Positions 20,185 to 31,978 of a DNA stretch of 64,000 bases are shown one piece after another; the stretch's first letter is position 1, and each line of letters starts with the position of its first letter. Location of the stretch: contig CAOLHI010001659.1 of the NCBI GenBank assembly GCA_948474755.1, positions 1 through 64,000 of the forward strand. The letters are read 5' to 3'. The position numbers and the translations under genes are program-made. The stretch comes from Ctenosaura bakeri (lineage: Eukaryota > Chordata > Lepidosauria > Squamata > Iguanidae). The notes under the pieces are model-generated. The model was not told where the DNA came from. It made no database searches and saw only the letters and a list, made by a program, of their open reading frames with translations.

Positions 20185-21110
20185 ATTTTGATATGGTTTA
20201 ATTGGCAAAATATATTAATTGGCATACATACAAAAAAATTCTCTGCTATGACTGAATGGCCAGGCTGGATAAGAGGAAAAGGCTGGCTGAATATGTGCAT
20301 TACAAAATAGGTCAAAAGAAACCTCCAGATATAGCCAGATCATAGTCAGGAAATCACCACGAAACTCCAATGATAACTCTGATGACTCAGACATTTAGAC
20401 AATAGCATCTGGAAGATTCTCACAAGACAACTGATTTAACTCATCTCCCTATGACCAAGCAAACTTCCCCCTTTGTCCTCACACCTGTCTGACAAGTACT
20501 GAGCTATCAGGACAGCCATTAGCCCTTTGTCACCTAATGCTAAGATCATTAGTTGAGTCCAGACCTCATTGTCCACTCCGTGAACATTGTTTACTTTGCT
20601 GGAGAGTCATTAACACCCTTGCCCTCCAGGCAAAAACAGGGTACTCAAACCCCAGTTTTTGGCCAGTCAACTCGCAGTACACTGTTTGCTGGTCACCACT
20701 CTGCTGCTCTAATTCCCAATTGTGTACGGTCCTTACACTTGCATCTAAGTCACATTGCTCCTTCTTCACTGTTCTTCTTGATTGATAACTATCACACACT
20801 TTGCCCTGAAAATCTCACTATCTAAAACTTTCTTCCCTTTTCCTTCAGTTAACCTTGTGTGATTGCATGACTGTTTGGATCTTGTGCATGTGATTGCAGT
20901 TCCCCCAGTAAAACAAATTATGCTTACTTTTGGATCTCTGGCTGGTTCTTCCCTGCAAAAATACTAGCCAACATTGGTGTAAAAGATCTCATTAGGTTAC
21001 CCTCTCACACACTGCACATAGGTCTCCTCTTTGAGATAACAATTCTCCACCATTTCATGGACATACTGGCACCCAGGGTGGATCCCTGATTCACCCACAT
21101 TTTGGGGCAA
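20185..21110 (+). repeat. LTR of the second family (plus copy)
   Basis: Landmarks AATTGGCATA, GGCCAGGCTGGATAAG, AACAAATTATGCTTACTTT and CTCTGGCTGGTTCTT recur in order in the copies at 14555-15362 and, reversed, at 23734-25000 and 54968-55895. The right end, CATTTTGGGGCAA, is a decayed form of TTTTGGGGTAACA. The boundaries are approximate. Confidence 0.55.
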
Positions 21111-21159
21111 TGAAAGGAGCTGGGTATCCTTCCCAGGAACAGGGAGAAGAATATTAGAA

Positions 21160-21393
21160 GTGAACAGCTGGCTGTGCAGATGGTACCATCAGGAAATATT
21201 TGGCTTTTTTGACCAGGTTATGCACTTTCATGAAGAAGAACTTCTAGGAAGACAAGGGTTGCAGTTCACAGCAGTTGGAAAAAATGTATTTGCTAAGTGT
21301 GCTAAGTGTCTTGTAAATCTGATCAGGAGGGCTTTAACTGAATTACACGGGAGAAGGAGACAGTATTCTAGAGATCAGAGAGATGTTAAGTAA
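21160..21393 (+). pseudogene. CR1 ORF1 C-terminus (SGNH-type end)
   Basis: The translated fragment (VNSWLCRWYHQEIFGFF.. GLQFTAVGKNVFAK) aligns with the ORF1 of the younger CR1 at 41259-41744 (VNNWLHMWGRQQQFGIL.. GLHLTKLGRNVFAN). The catalytic-type Asp-x-x-His motif DGLH of that copy is changed here to QGLQ, so the hydrolase signature is lost. Confidence 0.68.
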
Positions 21394-22364
21394 TGGGTAC
21401 AATATCCTCAGTAATACTGAGGGAATTGGGTGAATAGTACAAGAACCTAACAGTGGACAGAGAAAACCAAAAAGGAAACATCAGAAGAGATTGACCTAAA
21501 ACAAATGAGCAAATCTTCAAAAAGGGAGAGATAGCAGTAATGAGAGAGTGATATTTGTTAGAAGTCATGCTCTGCCAATAATGTTCTTACAAATTCCAAC
21601 AAATTCCTCACTAGCCTTGAAGACAATTTTCTTGCATGAAGGGTGAAGGCAGCAACAAGGAGATTGACTATTTTGGATTTGAGCCTAACAAACTGAGATG
21701 AATTGATCAGTGGGGTGGAAATGGTGTGATCTTTGACTAGGAGTTATCATGTCCTGTTGGGATTTGCTATACAGAGGAAAGTAGAAGCCTAGTGTAGTCA
21801 GACACACACACTGCACTTCAAGAAAATGTATTTTAGTAAGCTTAGGGAAATACTGGGTAAGTTGCAATGGGCAGAAATGCTCAAAGGGAACATGATACAG
21901 AGGAGTTTCTTAAAGGTGAGATAGTGAAGACACAGTTGTAAACATTTCCAATGAGAAAAGTGGGAAGTGTTTAAAGAAACTAGGGTGAATATACACACTT
22001 CCAGATGAGCTAAGATTTAAACTAAATATATATAAAAATGGAAGAAGGGAAAACCAACAAAGAGGATATAAATAAACAGCCCTTAGCTTGCAGGGAGAGG
22101 GTAAAAAAACCTAATGCTCAGAATGAAGTCAGATTAAAAATAACATAATTTTTTAATATTCAGCTATTTTTTAATATTCAGCTATATTCATTTCAACAAG
22201 GAAATGGTAGGGCCACTGCATAGAGAAATTGCTGAAATTCTAACAAGGGACAGAGTGAAAGCAGAACTGTTAATAACATCTTTGCCCAAGTCTTCTCCCA
22301 AAAGGAAAATAGTTGTGTGACTGATGAAAAGAGAAGAAAGCTTGCAGTAAGGGTCCTACAGCCC

Positions 22365-22470
22365 TCTGGCTGAGAATTCTAAATGTCTTTCCCTAAACTG
22401 CAAACCCCAGAATTCCACAGAATGTTGAAAATGGAATAATAGCACTATAACCGGGTAGTGCGGAAATGGC
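22365..22470. repeat. Half copy of the palindromic MITE
   Basis: TCCCTAAACTGCAAACCCCAG, CACAGAATGTTGAAAATGGA and the end GTGCGGAAATGGC match the right arm of 56901-57080. The left arm is missing. Confidence 0.6.
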
Positions 22471-22475
22471 TAAAG

Positions 22476-23074
22476 CGTATAGCAAAGTGTAATACATCAA
22501 AACATAAGAGTACCCAAGGATAATCAGTCCTTAATGCACACATACAGTAAAGCTCACTGTACACTGTCGTACAGCAATAACATAGCATGAAAGTCAGGAC
22601 CACGTACAGCATGACAGTAACTCAACACTACATAGTAATATGCATGGTTGTACATGCTAGAAGAGATGTAATGTATTTCTCCAGCAAGGCATATAACATG
22701 TAACATACAACAAAGCTCTAACAGAAGCAGATCTAACAGAACCCTATATCAAAAGGAATAAGAACACAATACTCCATCTCACATATTGTGGCAATATGAT
22801 CACTTCATATGTCATACCTTCAACAATCAATGAGATTACAAACGTTAGCATATGGTGCTATGTAACACATGATGGTAATCCAAGTATTTGGCTATTCCAT
22901 GATGATCACTTATTACAACTTATTACACTTCCAGCACAGGATAAGCTTTATACTGGTATATAGTATCCAAAAGCATAAATTAATAAAAAAGCATCCATCA
23001 TCATAATAGAGTAACACTTTGAAACATGGCGGAGAGTGAAGCCAACCTGACACTTTATCTGATATACTGTTCCA
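22476..23074. other. Unassigned sequence
   Basis: No gene or known element was recognised between the half MITE and the CR1 RT fragment. Confidence 0.3.
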
Positions 23075-23470
23075 GCTCAGGGCATCACAGTGCAAAAGGG
23101 ATATTGTCAAGCTGGAATGTGTCTAAAGAGTGACCAAGATGATCAAAGGTCTGGAAACCAAGCTTTATGAAGAATTACTTAGGGAGCTAGGTATGTTTAG
23201 CTTGGAGAAAATTGATAGGTGACATGATAGCTATCTTTAAATATCTGAAGGGATGTCATGCAGAAAATGGAACAAGTTTGTTTTCTGCTATTCCAGAGAT
23301 TACAACCAAAACTAATGGATTCAAATTACAAGAAAAGAGATTCCACCTAAACATTAGGAATAACTTCTTTTTCCTTTAAGAGCTGTTCAATGGTGAAAAA
23401 GATTGACTCAGAGGGTGGAAGTTTCTGGCCTAGACCATGCTACTGTTACGTAGATTTCTACTTGGTTGAG
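23075..23470 (+). pseudogene. CR1 RT C-terminal fragment, diverged
   Basis: The sequence AAAGGGATATTGTCAAGCTGG to about 23400 aligns with the end of CR1 ORF2 (KRDI.KLE.., MFKYLK.., ATTCCACCT block) in the copy at 16080-16400. Multiple frame breaks are present. Confidence 0.65.
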
Positions 23471-24233
23471 CAACCAAGCCCAGAGAGTGCTAATGGTTTC
23501 TCTTCATCCTGGAGAGTAGTGGGGTGCCTTTTTATCCTTAGGGGTGAATGACAACTTTCCATTGTATGGAAGAAATTTAAAAGATACACTTAGAAACCCT
23601 CTGAATATCAGTTTTTGAATACACAAGCAAAAGAAGTTTTGATGTTGTTCCTGCTATCAAGGATATGACCCTGTCCAAGTCTGAAAATCATCAGGAGAGT
23701 TGTTTCTCTCGGTCCCATCATTATTAGAGCCCTTGTTACCCCAAAACATAGGTGCCACAAGGGCCACCTTTTCTACCAGTGTTTACAGGCACACGCAGGA
23801 AAAGAACCGGCCAGAGATTTGGATGTAAGCTAAAAATGTGTTTTATTGAGGGGAATTCACTCGTGCATGCACACAAGATACACACAATCACACATTCACA
23901 TAAGAGCTAACTGAAAGAGAAAGGGAAGAAAAATCATAGAGAGGCTGAGGGATTTGGGGGGTTTATAATTACCAATCCAGAAGAACAGTGAAGAGCAGGA
24001 ATGTGTTTTGGCTTAGGTAGGACCTAAGGACAGTTCTCATTCAGGAGCCAGACAGACAGAGTGACGGGTAGACCTTCAAGAGACTGCATTGGACATCCTG
24101 AAATCAGGGGTATTTGTACCCTAAAAATGGCTTGTGGCTGTGAAGGTTCCAGATGCAAGACGAAGGGAACCTGCTGTGGACAATGAGTCTTTTGCCTGTT
24201 GATGGGCTTAGTGCTTTGATTGACAAAGACATG

Positions 24234-24646
24234 GGCCCTTTTCGTACGCAGTTTCTGTAGCACGAGGGCCCCTTGAGTTCGTATGACGCACTCCCATTCA
24301 TGCGATGCTCACGAGCCTAAAGCGGGATATGCGTGCATTTTATTATTTTCGGCGATCACGCAATGCTCCTGGGGCCCTCGCGCACTTACCTGCGTGCGGT
24401 GCATCGGACGAGTGGGCCAGTCATGCTTCCTCCCCCAGTGCAGCCTCCAGCTCCCAGACTGTGCTGTGGAAGGAAGGAAGGAAGGAAGGAAGGAAGGAAG
24501 GAAGGAAGGGGCGTTCGCACAACGCTCAGGCAACCAGCAAACAGCTGTGGGAGGCAGAAGGGCTGCCGTGAGCGGCTCATGCAAACGGCTGCTCACGCGA
24601 ACGCCACCTCCCACCACCGCGACGAAGGTAAGGTGCGAAAAGGGCC
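24234..24646. mobile_element. GC-rich terminal-repeat MITE, 3-bp target duplication
   Basis: The ends are GGCCCTTTTCGTACGC and GGTGCGAAAAGGGCC, and ATG is duplicated at 24231-24233 and 24647-24649. The related LTR at 14741-14800 (reverse strand) shows the empty site GACAAAGCCATAATGCGTG, the same length as this locus without the element and one ATG. The interior is GC-rich, with (GGAA)n at 24467-24509 and no credible gene. The superfamily is unproved; 3-bp duplications occur in PIF/Harbinger and a few other groups. Confidence 0.75.
24467..24509. repeat. (GGAA)n microsatellite
   Basis: About ten GAAG units inside the GC-rich MITE. Open frames across it (EGRKEGRK) are artefacts of the repeat. 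Confidence 0.9.
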
Positions 24647-25019
24647 ATGATGGGTGTTGTAATAGCTGTCTATTGTGGGTGCTGTGAGGAAAGCAGAAAG
24701 AATCCAGGTGTAAAAAATGATGGGTATCTGTCAATCAGTGTCCTGGTGGGCCCCTCACAGTTGGATTCCCTGGAAAATTCCAGTTCCTATTTAAGCCTAT
24801 TATCCACAGGAATGGTGTGTATTTGCCTGACAAATGACTCAGTCTTCCCTGGAGGAATTTTGGAGTTGTCCTATACTTCTCACACTTATAGTCAAATTCT
24901 TTCCCTTGCTCAGTTTGACCTCTCAGTCACCTCTCAGGCTTGAATTTGATATCAGAGTCAATAAAATGTGTTGCCAATTATATATGATGCCAATTAGGTA
25001 TGGTGCCCATCTAAACCAT

Positions 25020-25410
25020 ACTGATATTGGGGACCCCCAAAGTGGGGCCTTACACCCTGTCAGTCAGAAGGGTTCTAAGAAGCTGCTCCCAAGGTTTGGA
25101 ATTCCCTCCTGTGCTAGGCTAAGTTGGCCCCTCTCCTTCTGGCAGCAGCTTTTTATTTAAACAGCCATTTGGTGATTAACTGGTTGCAAAAAAGGGTCTT
25201 TTAACAGGGCATAGGTGCAGTATCTTTAGCCTTCTTATGTTTTAAAAGATTTTATTCTATTTTAAATTGTTGGCATTTTAATACAATTTATATTTTTAAC
25301 CTCTTTATCAGCACATTTTCAGCTGCATTTTGTTTTAATCTTGTTGTGAACCATCTTAGATTCCACATCACTTTCTGAAGGCATGATATAAATTAAGCAG
25401 TGAATAAATC
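25020..25410 (+). repeat. L2-like LINE 3' fragment
   Basis: The stretch GGAATTCCCTCCTGTGCTAGG (RT C-terminal coding in L2-type LINEs) is followed by TGTTTTAATCTTGTTGTGAACC and an end with ATATAAATTAAG..GAATAAAT. This is the usual layout of reptile L2-type 3' ends. Confidence 0.5.
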
Positions 25411-25827
25411 TGAGACATGTAGTCTGTCCTTAGAAGAAAAAAAGCATTGATCCTGACAGTAACATCTGGTTGAGGCATAGAAGCAAATAGAGTACTACTT
25501 TATTTATTTATTATATTTATATTACACTAGCTTATTTAGCTGGTGTTGCCTGGGATTTTATTTTCTCAAAGGTAATTCTTGTTGGAAAGATTTGAGATCC
25601 TGTGCCTCTAATTTCCCAAATTGTGTTGTCTAGTACCTGTAACTTTTCCCCATATTCCCCAGGCCAATCTGTATTCAGAGTTATTAACATACAGAGGTTT
25701 GGTGTTGTTTTTTTAGGTTTCCATTTTTATTCCCTTTAAATCAGAACTTCACCAAACGTTTGTTTTCTGAGGGAATACACTGGCCTTCTCCTTGCTGCTA
25801 GGCCTCATCTCCATAGCAACCAGCCTA

Positions 25828-25905
25828 TTCAGAGCTCTCTGGCTGAGAATTTTAAAGCCCCCCCCCAAACTGCCAACCTCAGGATTCCATAGAATCTTCA
25901 CAGGC
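25828..25905. repeat. Fragment of the palindromic MITE
   Basis: CTCTGGCTGAGAATTTTAAA, AACTGCCAACCTCAGGATTCC and ATAGAATCTT match the inner arm of the palindromic MITEs at 18003 and 56510. Confidence 0.5.
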
Positions 25906-27085
25906 AGCCAATCATATGAGGTCTTTGCTTCACACAATCATATGAGTTCTTCACCTGCCTGACACAGACAGACAGACAAACTCACTCACAAACTTTGACT
26001 TTTATACAATAGATTAATATCTTGCTTTCCTCAAAAAAAGGTCCTCACATGGTTAATGGCAACATTTAAGTAAAAAAAAAATTGAAACATAAAATATAAA
26101 AATATAACTGAAAATAAATCAATATGAAGAAACAGTCCTCTCCAACTATAAGCGGGGTCCTCTCAGACTTACTGTAGGGAGGGGTAGATTGTAGGCCATT
26201 GTACCATGGGAGGCTTCATGGAGCTCTCATCTTCTAGTATCATCAAGGCATCTTCTTCCTGAGTTCTTCTGTGCTTTTCATGGGGCTGGGAAGAGCCGAT
26301 CAGCATATGGGAGGAGGTGTGTGTGTGTGTGTGCACTAACCAGGGACCCAACAATGGAGTGGCATGCCTCACTTTGGTTTGCCTGGTGATGCTTTGCAAG
26401 GCAGTCTGGATTTAGCTGCCTTTCTTCTTCCTTGTTCTTGGTGACTGATTTAGAATTGATTGTTAATGCATGTTCATGGTGTAATTTACTCGAAATGTAC
26501 CACTGTCACAACCTGAGGAAGAGTGGCATATAGTAAGATCTGGTCTTGGAAGAAATTTAGAATCTAACCCATCATTCTTGGGAGGGGGCTCTCCATAGGG
26601 GACTTCTGGGGCATCCAAGGTGACCTCCAGCTGAAAGTATCCAAGGTGAGATCCAGCTGGGGGCAGGACCAGCTTTCACTCCCAAACTAAACAGTGGTTA
26701 TATACCCATGTGGCTTTTCTGTTACCATCTCTACTGTTGCCTCTTCCTTTGGTCAGGAGGCAGGTGCATCAAATGCTTTGGATCCTTTGACTGCTTTTGG
26801 TCTTTGGATATTTGTGTCATGCCAGGCCAACCCACAGAACTCTAGATACATTAAATTTCTGCCCAATTTTCTTTAAAATGTGCTTGCATGTACGGTTTTG
26901 TACTTCAGTCCCACCTCCCACCAAACCTACATCAGCCTCTTACCACTAGACCTGCAATCCAGCTTAGATGCCAAAGGTATGGAAGAACAGAAACATCTTT
27001 GTTTGCTGGTAAAGAAATGGCAGTGGCATGAAATTCTACATGAGATATAGTCTTTTCTTAAGCTTACAAAAGTAATGTAATTTAC
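25906..27085. other. No gene seen (possible intron)
   Basis: If 27086-27605 is a real exon of a minus-strand gene, this lies in its following intron. A (GT)n run lies near 26317-26332. No further exon with convincing signals was found. Confidence 0.3.
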
Positions 27086-27605
27086 CTCCAATTTTGGCCC
27101 TGAAAGAAGTGTCTGGGACTGCTCTGGTGTTCCATAGTTGGTCCTGGCTTACATCTTTGAAAAGCAATGAGGATCTTCTCTTAGCAATCTGCTCTTTCCA
27201 ATGTGGGACAAGTGTCCCTAGTGGTGGTTGCACATCTTTGTCACTTCTCTGCAGTTCAATGTTTTTTCCACATGGAGTTTGCTGACCTGCTTCTGATTCA
27301 GTTCCAGCTCCTGGGCTCAGAAATCCTGAGTAAGAGTTAATTACTGGCACATCTTTCCGGTGTGGAGCTAAGAAGTAGCTTTTATCTTCAGGAGATATAA
27401 AAGGATTGGATTTTAAGAAAGCATTGTTGTACTTCTTGTCAAAACTGGCAAATGAATGTCTGTTTTCAGGTCCCCTCACAAAAGGCATATTCATTCTCTT
27501 TAGCAGAACTTTGTACTGTTGCTGATGCATCTTGTGAAATGAATCAGTAGGAAGATTTAAATGTTTAAGAGGACTGTAGTGTCTTGCAGTGACCTGAGAA
27601 GCCAT
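27086..27605 (-). CDS. Candidate host coding exon, family unknown
   Basis: A 520-nt open stretch starts at ATG (27605, context GTGATGG) and ends at a consensus-like donor, GGAG|GTAAAT, at 27086|27085. An in-frame TAA lies a few codons upstream of the ATG, so this could be a first coding exon. Alternatively a weak acceptor AAATAG precedes TG at 27607, which would join in phase with the exon at 31979-32162. The product is basic, rich in Ser, Pro and aromatic residues (QQQYKVLLKRMNMPF, ENRHSFASFDKKYN, EDKSYFLAPHRK). It has no signal peptide or membrane segment and does not resemble a transposon protein. I do not recognise the family. Confidence 0.5.
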
Positions 27606-27946
27606 CACTATTTTTTTGGTATTTTTTTCCAGTTAGAGGTAAAGCCCTCAGTTGTTTTCTGATAATATCCAGCAGCTCTCATTGAAATCAGAGATTTTTC
27701 AGCAAAAACCACAGAGATATAACTGAACAATCAGGATTTCTTTTTGTATGTTTAAAAATAACAATGTAAGAAAACAGCAAACCAGGAAAGGAATGAAGTT
27801 GCTAAAGGAGCAAAGAGTTTTCTTGTTGCTTAGTGACAATGGAACATGAGCACACAATGAAATTTAGGTAGCGTGTTTCATAGTGATCTGAATACAGGAG
27901 AAAATGAAGCAGATGTTTTTGATCTATGGGTGAATTACCATATTTG
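27606..27946. other. No gene seen
   Basis: AT-rich sequence upstream (minus strand) of the candidate exon. The region lacks a strong pyrimidine tract, which weakens the acceptor reading. Confidence 0.3.
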
Positions 27947-28106
27947 CTGGCATATAAGATGCACCTGCATATAAGTTGCACCCTATTTACATGCTGGCAA
28001 ATACTATTTGTGGGCATATAAGATGCACTGATGTATAAGATGCACCCCATTTTCAAACAGTATTTTTCAAGAAAAAAAGTGAGTCTTATACACCAGCAAA
28101 TAGGGG
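27947..28106. mobile_element. Mariner-like MITE, decayed copy
   Basis: CATATTTGCTGGCATATAAG near the left end pairs with CTTATACACCAGCAAATA near the right. The interior repeats TATAAGATGCACC several times. A better-preserved copy lies at 58003-58169. Confidence 0.6.
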
Positions 28107-28757
28107 AGTCCTTCCATCTGCTTGATACACAAATCAAGTATTTTTCTCTTCTTTTGTGCAGCACTTCATTCAGCCTACACTTGAAACTATGGTTCAAGAT
28201 AAATAATCATTTTACATGGCATCATTTTATCTTTCCCATTTTCTTCAGCATTTAAATTTTAGGAGCAGAGTTTTCCAGGATCAGTTAAGAAAGAGTATAG
28301 GAGTTCTATAGTGTTTCTTGAATATCTATTTTCAATAATACAAGTTATATACTAGGGTTAAGACAAACACATATACAGAGGGTGTTTGTATTTAAAACAA
28401 AGGACATAGTACATTCTTAGAATCTCTCAAGCTTCCTTGACAGGAAAATTCAAAAGGGACTTCAGGCTTCTTCCAAAGCTATCTATAAGCTGTTAAACTG
28501 TTTCTTTTTAGTTTCAGCCTTATTAAGCAGGCATCTCATTTGGGGTCACCAGATACCAGCATCAACTTGTTCAAAACAGCTGGAATTTCTTATATCTTAA
28601 TTTAATGCAACATGACAATATTCTCAAACCACACTTCCACGAATACAGATTTTGAAATTTCAGAGGAGGAAGAGGGAAAAAAGGCAGAAAGCAAAATGGA
28701 GCCAGTATAATACAGATTTACAGTCTGTGACATTTCATGAAAGAGGATATGCTTGCC
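28107..28757. other. No gene seen
   Basis: Unassigned AT-rich sequence with no splice-bounded frame or terminal repeat that I can support. Confidence 0.3.
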
Positions 28758-28760
28758 CTA

Positions 28761-29371
28761 AGCCCTTTTTGCAGCGCCGGCACTCGCGCGATGGAGGAGG
28801 GCGGCTCGCGCAAGAAGCCTTCTCCGGGAGGCTGCCGCTTCCCCCTCCTTCCTTCCGCAGGCGAAGGAACGAGCGGGGAAGCGGCAGCCTCCCGGAGGCG
28901 GCAGCGGCTCACGCATCCGTCCATCCCCCCCCCGCGCGAGAGAGAGAAAGGAGCCTGTCCCGTCCATCCCCCCTGCGCGCGCGAGAAAGGAGCCTGTCCC
29001 GTCCATCCCCCCCACGCGCGTGAGAAAGGAGCCTGTCCCGTCCGCCCCCTCGCGCACGTGCAGCAGGAAGTGTCGCGTCTGTCGTGCTAGCGCCCCGCCC
29101 CGTCCCTTCCTTCCGCAGGGGCGGAGGGAAGGAAGTGCAACCCGGCCGGCTCCCCGACGCTCCGCACAAGAGGTAAGTGCGCGCGGGCACCGGGAGCATT
29201 GCGCAAGTGCTGGTGATTTTCGCTTCGAAGCGAAAATAAAAAAACCCGCGCTCGCGCCACTTCAGCCCTGTGAGCCCGGCGGAAGTGGGAGTGCATCGTG
29301 CGGAGCGACGCTCCCACTCCTGCGAGGCTCATGGGGCTGTCGCGCGAGAAAAGGCCCGTGCGAAAAGGGCC
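28761..29371. mobile_element. GC-rich terminal-repeat MITE, second copy
   Basis: The ends are AGCCCTTTTTGCA and GTGCGAAAAGGGCC, with CTA duplicated at 28758-28760 and 29372-29374. The 611-bp interior is CpG-rich. It holds three tandem units of about 40 bp around 28940-29050 (GAGAAAGGAGCCTGTCCCGT), and near 29212-29240 a hairpin TTTTCGCTT..AAGCGAAAA that is also present at 34100-34125. Long open frames here follow from lack of AT-rich stop codons and are not treated as genes. Confidence 0.75.
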
Positions 29372-29374
29372 CTA

Positions 29375-30625
29375 GACTTCCAAAATGTTGTACCACTATT
29401 TCACATTTATGAATGTATGTCTTTCATGGAAGAAATTTTGAGAAATATAGCCTTTGACTGCTGTATGTGACAATCATAGGAATTTCACTGCAGCTTCACT
29501 TACTAAAATACACATATAGAATAGACATATGTGGTAATTTGAAAGTTTCCTGCTCAACAGAAGCCCTGTCATGTATGATTTGACCTTTGGCTCTCAAGAA
29601 AACACATGGGGTTTTACCATTGTATTTAAGGAGGCATATTAAGCTTAATCACAAAATGGTTGCTGAATCTAATTTTTCACATCATACATTTTGGTTTTAT
29701 CTTGATACAATATTTGCATACTTTCAATTCCCATTGATGGATTCTTTGCATCTTTCCCCCTTCCCAAATTTCTAGTGGTCACCTAAAATACTTCATTCGT
29801 CTACTTTGATATAATTTATCTCTGTTGTTTTTGTTATTTGTTTATATAGCCTTACATCAGCCAGACTCCGTATGGCCATCTGCTCTCTAGTCCTTCTCTT
29901 TGATTCTCTTCAACTAGGCTGTAATTCCCTAACAGCTTCTTTTGATATGCAGTTATGTGGCAATCCACATTTACAGTTTAGGTACTCTCCAGCCCATACA
30001 TATAAATCACTAGTTGATTGCAATACTTAAAACAAACAATTAACCCAGCTCTCCATTTTAACAGCTTAACCAAATGCTCACTACAATAAACTAAGTTAAA
30101 AAACTAAGAAGATAACCTATAACAATAATTTTCTAATACAATAATGTTTTATGTATAACCATGGATGCGTAACTTATGTCAGGAAGCATAGCTGACATGA
30201 CAAGCCCCTTCTATGGCAGAGGAATTACATTCTGCACAATGCAGTTATTAATGAATAATTAAGATTAAGTAGTATATTGTAACTTCATGGGTTTTTTGTT
30301 TTTTTTTGTAATTTCATAGTTGTCTGTTCCTGTTCATTAGGCATAAATAGGCCAAGAAGCTGCACTGAATAGCTATGACCATCTCCTAGCAGCCTGATTT
30401 ATCTCTCAAAATTACTCTGGCAATAAATGGAATACAAACTGCAGAGGTGGGATGAAGTTAATTCTGAACACATTGCTTATAAAGTCATACAGCAGAGCAG
30501 GGGTGAGCAAGTATGGGGGTCTAGTGAGCTGCATTACCCCTCCAGGAGACCTTGAAGGGCTACACCTCCCATAGCTGTACCTACTTCACAAAAAATTCTT
30601 AGCATATTTTTGGCTTTCTTGGGCT
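29375..30625. other. No gene seen
   Basis: About 1.2 kb of AT-rich sequence without a recognisable element. Confidence 0.3.
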
Positions 30626-30629
30626 CTAG

Positions 30630-31500
30630 TGTTACCCTGTCTGTTGGGGTTCCCGGAGGGGCACCCAAATTACCAAATAAAAACACAAATTGGGGGAATT
30701 TAGCTGGAGCACTCTCTTGGCTAAACGAGAGGCAGGGTAACTTTAGCAAGGATCTTTAACTCTATGTATACAGTGGCGGGTCAGAGAGCAGCTAGACAAG
30801 GTTTTCGAAGTAATAAACAATATTTTATTAAAGACAAGAAACACGTAAGACAAGACATAAACTAACTAGCTGAGAAATAAAAACGTAGAGCTTTTTCGGG
30901 AAAGGCAATACGACACCTGGTCTCGCAGTCCTGGAGAGAAGCGGGGTTCCGGGGGAAGAAAGCTCAGTGGGGCTCGCTGAGGGGAGTTCCTTCAGACTAC
31001 TGGCAGCAAGGCGGGATGGAAGTCCAAAGTAGTCCGAGGAGGTCCCAAAAGTGGGGACCTTTTATAGGGTGGAGTTTACCTAGAGGTTATGCTATGCTCG
31101 GTGAGAACAAAGGAAATTTGGAATTGGACAAAGGACTTGGAAAAGGTCAAGTTTAGCATGATTGGTTTAGCTCTTGATGACAATAGCATGGCCAATACGT
31201 TGATGGCCCAGCATAAAGGAATGGCTTGGCTCTTGGCTGCAAGGCTTTGTGTAACTCCAAGCCAAGCAGAGCTGGTTTGCAGGGAGGTTTTTCCCTAAAG
31301 TGACGGAGAGGCTTAAATTGCTAGCCTGAATGGGGTTTCGGAATGTACAGTCATTAACGGCCGCACCCGTACGTGCTTGTCCAGGAGACCTCTGCAAACA
31401 CGTGGCGTGAGATGGCAAAGAGAGGTCAAGCAAGGCCAAATTATTTGATATCAAAAAGATATCTAGTGCTCTCACCAGACATATCATAACCGTGATAACA
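30630..31500 (-). repeat. Solo LTR, TGTTAC/GTAACA family
   Basis: An 871-bp LTR has ends TGTTACCCTG and GTGATAACA, with CTAG duplicated at 30626-30629 and 31501-31504. Because CTAG is its own reverse complement, the flanks plus termini read as an 11-bp inverted repeat. TTTATTAAAG near 30826 supplies the minus-sense poly(A) signal. Confidence 0.8.
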
Positions 31501-31504
31501 CTAG

Positions 31505-31978
31505 AGGGTATTTTTAAGGCATTTTTTCAAAAATTTCACAAATTTTGGTGACTCCAAATGTGGTAGAACCCCTCTTTTGGAGCAAACAAATTTTATTGAA
31601 AAGAAGTTGAGTCTTGACCTCTGATTTTGATGGCACCCCAATGACCTGCTTATAACAATCTCTTTCGCCAGGTAGTTACTGCAAATGGCTAATTAGCTGC
31701 TGCGAATCTGTTTTTTTTCCCCTTCCTTTTTTTCATGACCACCTGGGCAAGTAACCTCTTTGGCAAAAGGGATCCAAAGGGGGCTTGGATTGAACTCAAT
31801 TCTCCCACTCTGGTGATGGTCCTTTGGAGCACCAAAGGACAATTGGATGGACATGATGGAGTCAAACAGCCACCAAAGTCTCCTGCTGAAGGCTGTAGCA
31901 TCAGCATCACAAGAGATGCCTAAGATTTTTTAAGAATTACAAACAATGAATTTGTAAACTTAGAAACTGATTATTTAC
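31505..31978. other. No gene seen
   Basis: Unassigned; intronic if the candidate exon at 31979-32162 is real. Confidence 0.3.

Larger units (their letters stand above)
17880..23470 (+). mobile_element. Old full-length-type CR1, interrupted several times
   Basis: Pieces in correct order suggest one decayed CR1. A 5' region with a repeated unit lies at 17900-18002 and 18370-18465. An ORF1 start lies near 18600-19140 (CYICSKCILVALLEEKFQQFE, SLELHNQFQALP). The ORF1 C-terminus is at 21160-21390, endonuclease-linker sequence at 21390-22364, and the RT C-terminal part with 3' sequence at 23075-23470. Inserts separate them: an unassigned block and LTR (19146-21110), a MITE (18003-18224), a half MITE (22365-22470) and an unassigned block (22476-23074). 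That they form a single copy is an inference from order and orientation. Confidence 0.5.
23734..25000 (-). repeat. LTR of the second family, with a MITE inside
   Basis: The repeat begins TGTTACCCCAAAACATAGG at 23734 and carries TTTTATTGAGG on the plus strand (AATAAA in minus sense). It continues through CAATCAGTGTCCTGGTGGGC to about 25000. A 413-bp MITE sits inside at 24234-24646. The LTR copy at 14555-15362 gives the uninterrupted form of the insertion site. Confidence 0.65.

Noticed and set aside
24283..24687. Overlapping frames around (GGAA)n
   Set aside because: All are produced by the microsatellite and the GC-rich MITE.
28652..29412. Open frames with repeated REKGACPVHPP-type units
   Set aside because: They translate a 40-bp tandem repeat inside the second GC-rich MITE in more than one frame.
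30626..31504. DNA transposon with 11-bp terminal inverted repeats
   Set aside because: The apparent inverted repeat is the LTR end TGTTA/TAACA plus a palindromic CTAG duplication and flanking CT/AG. Sibling copies show it is an LTR.
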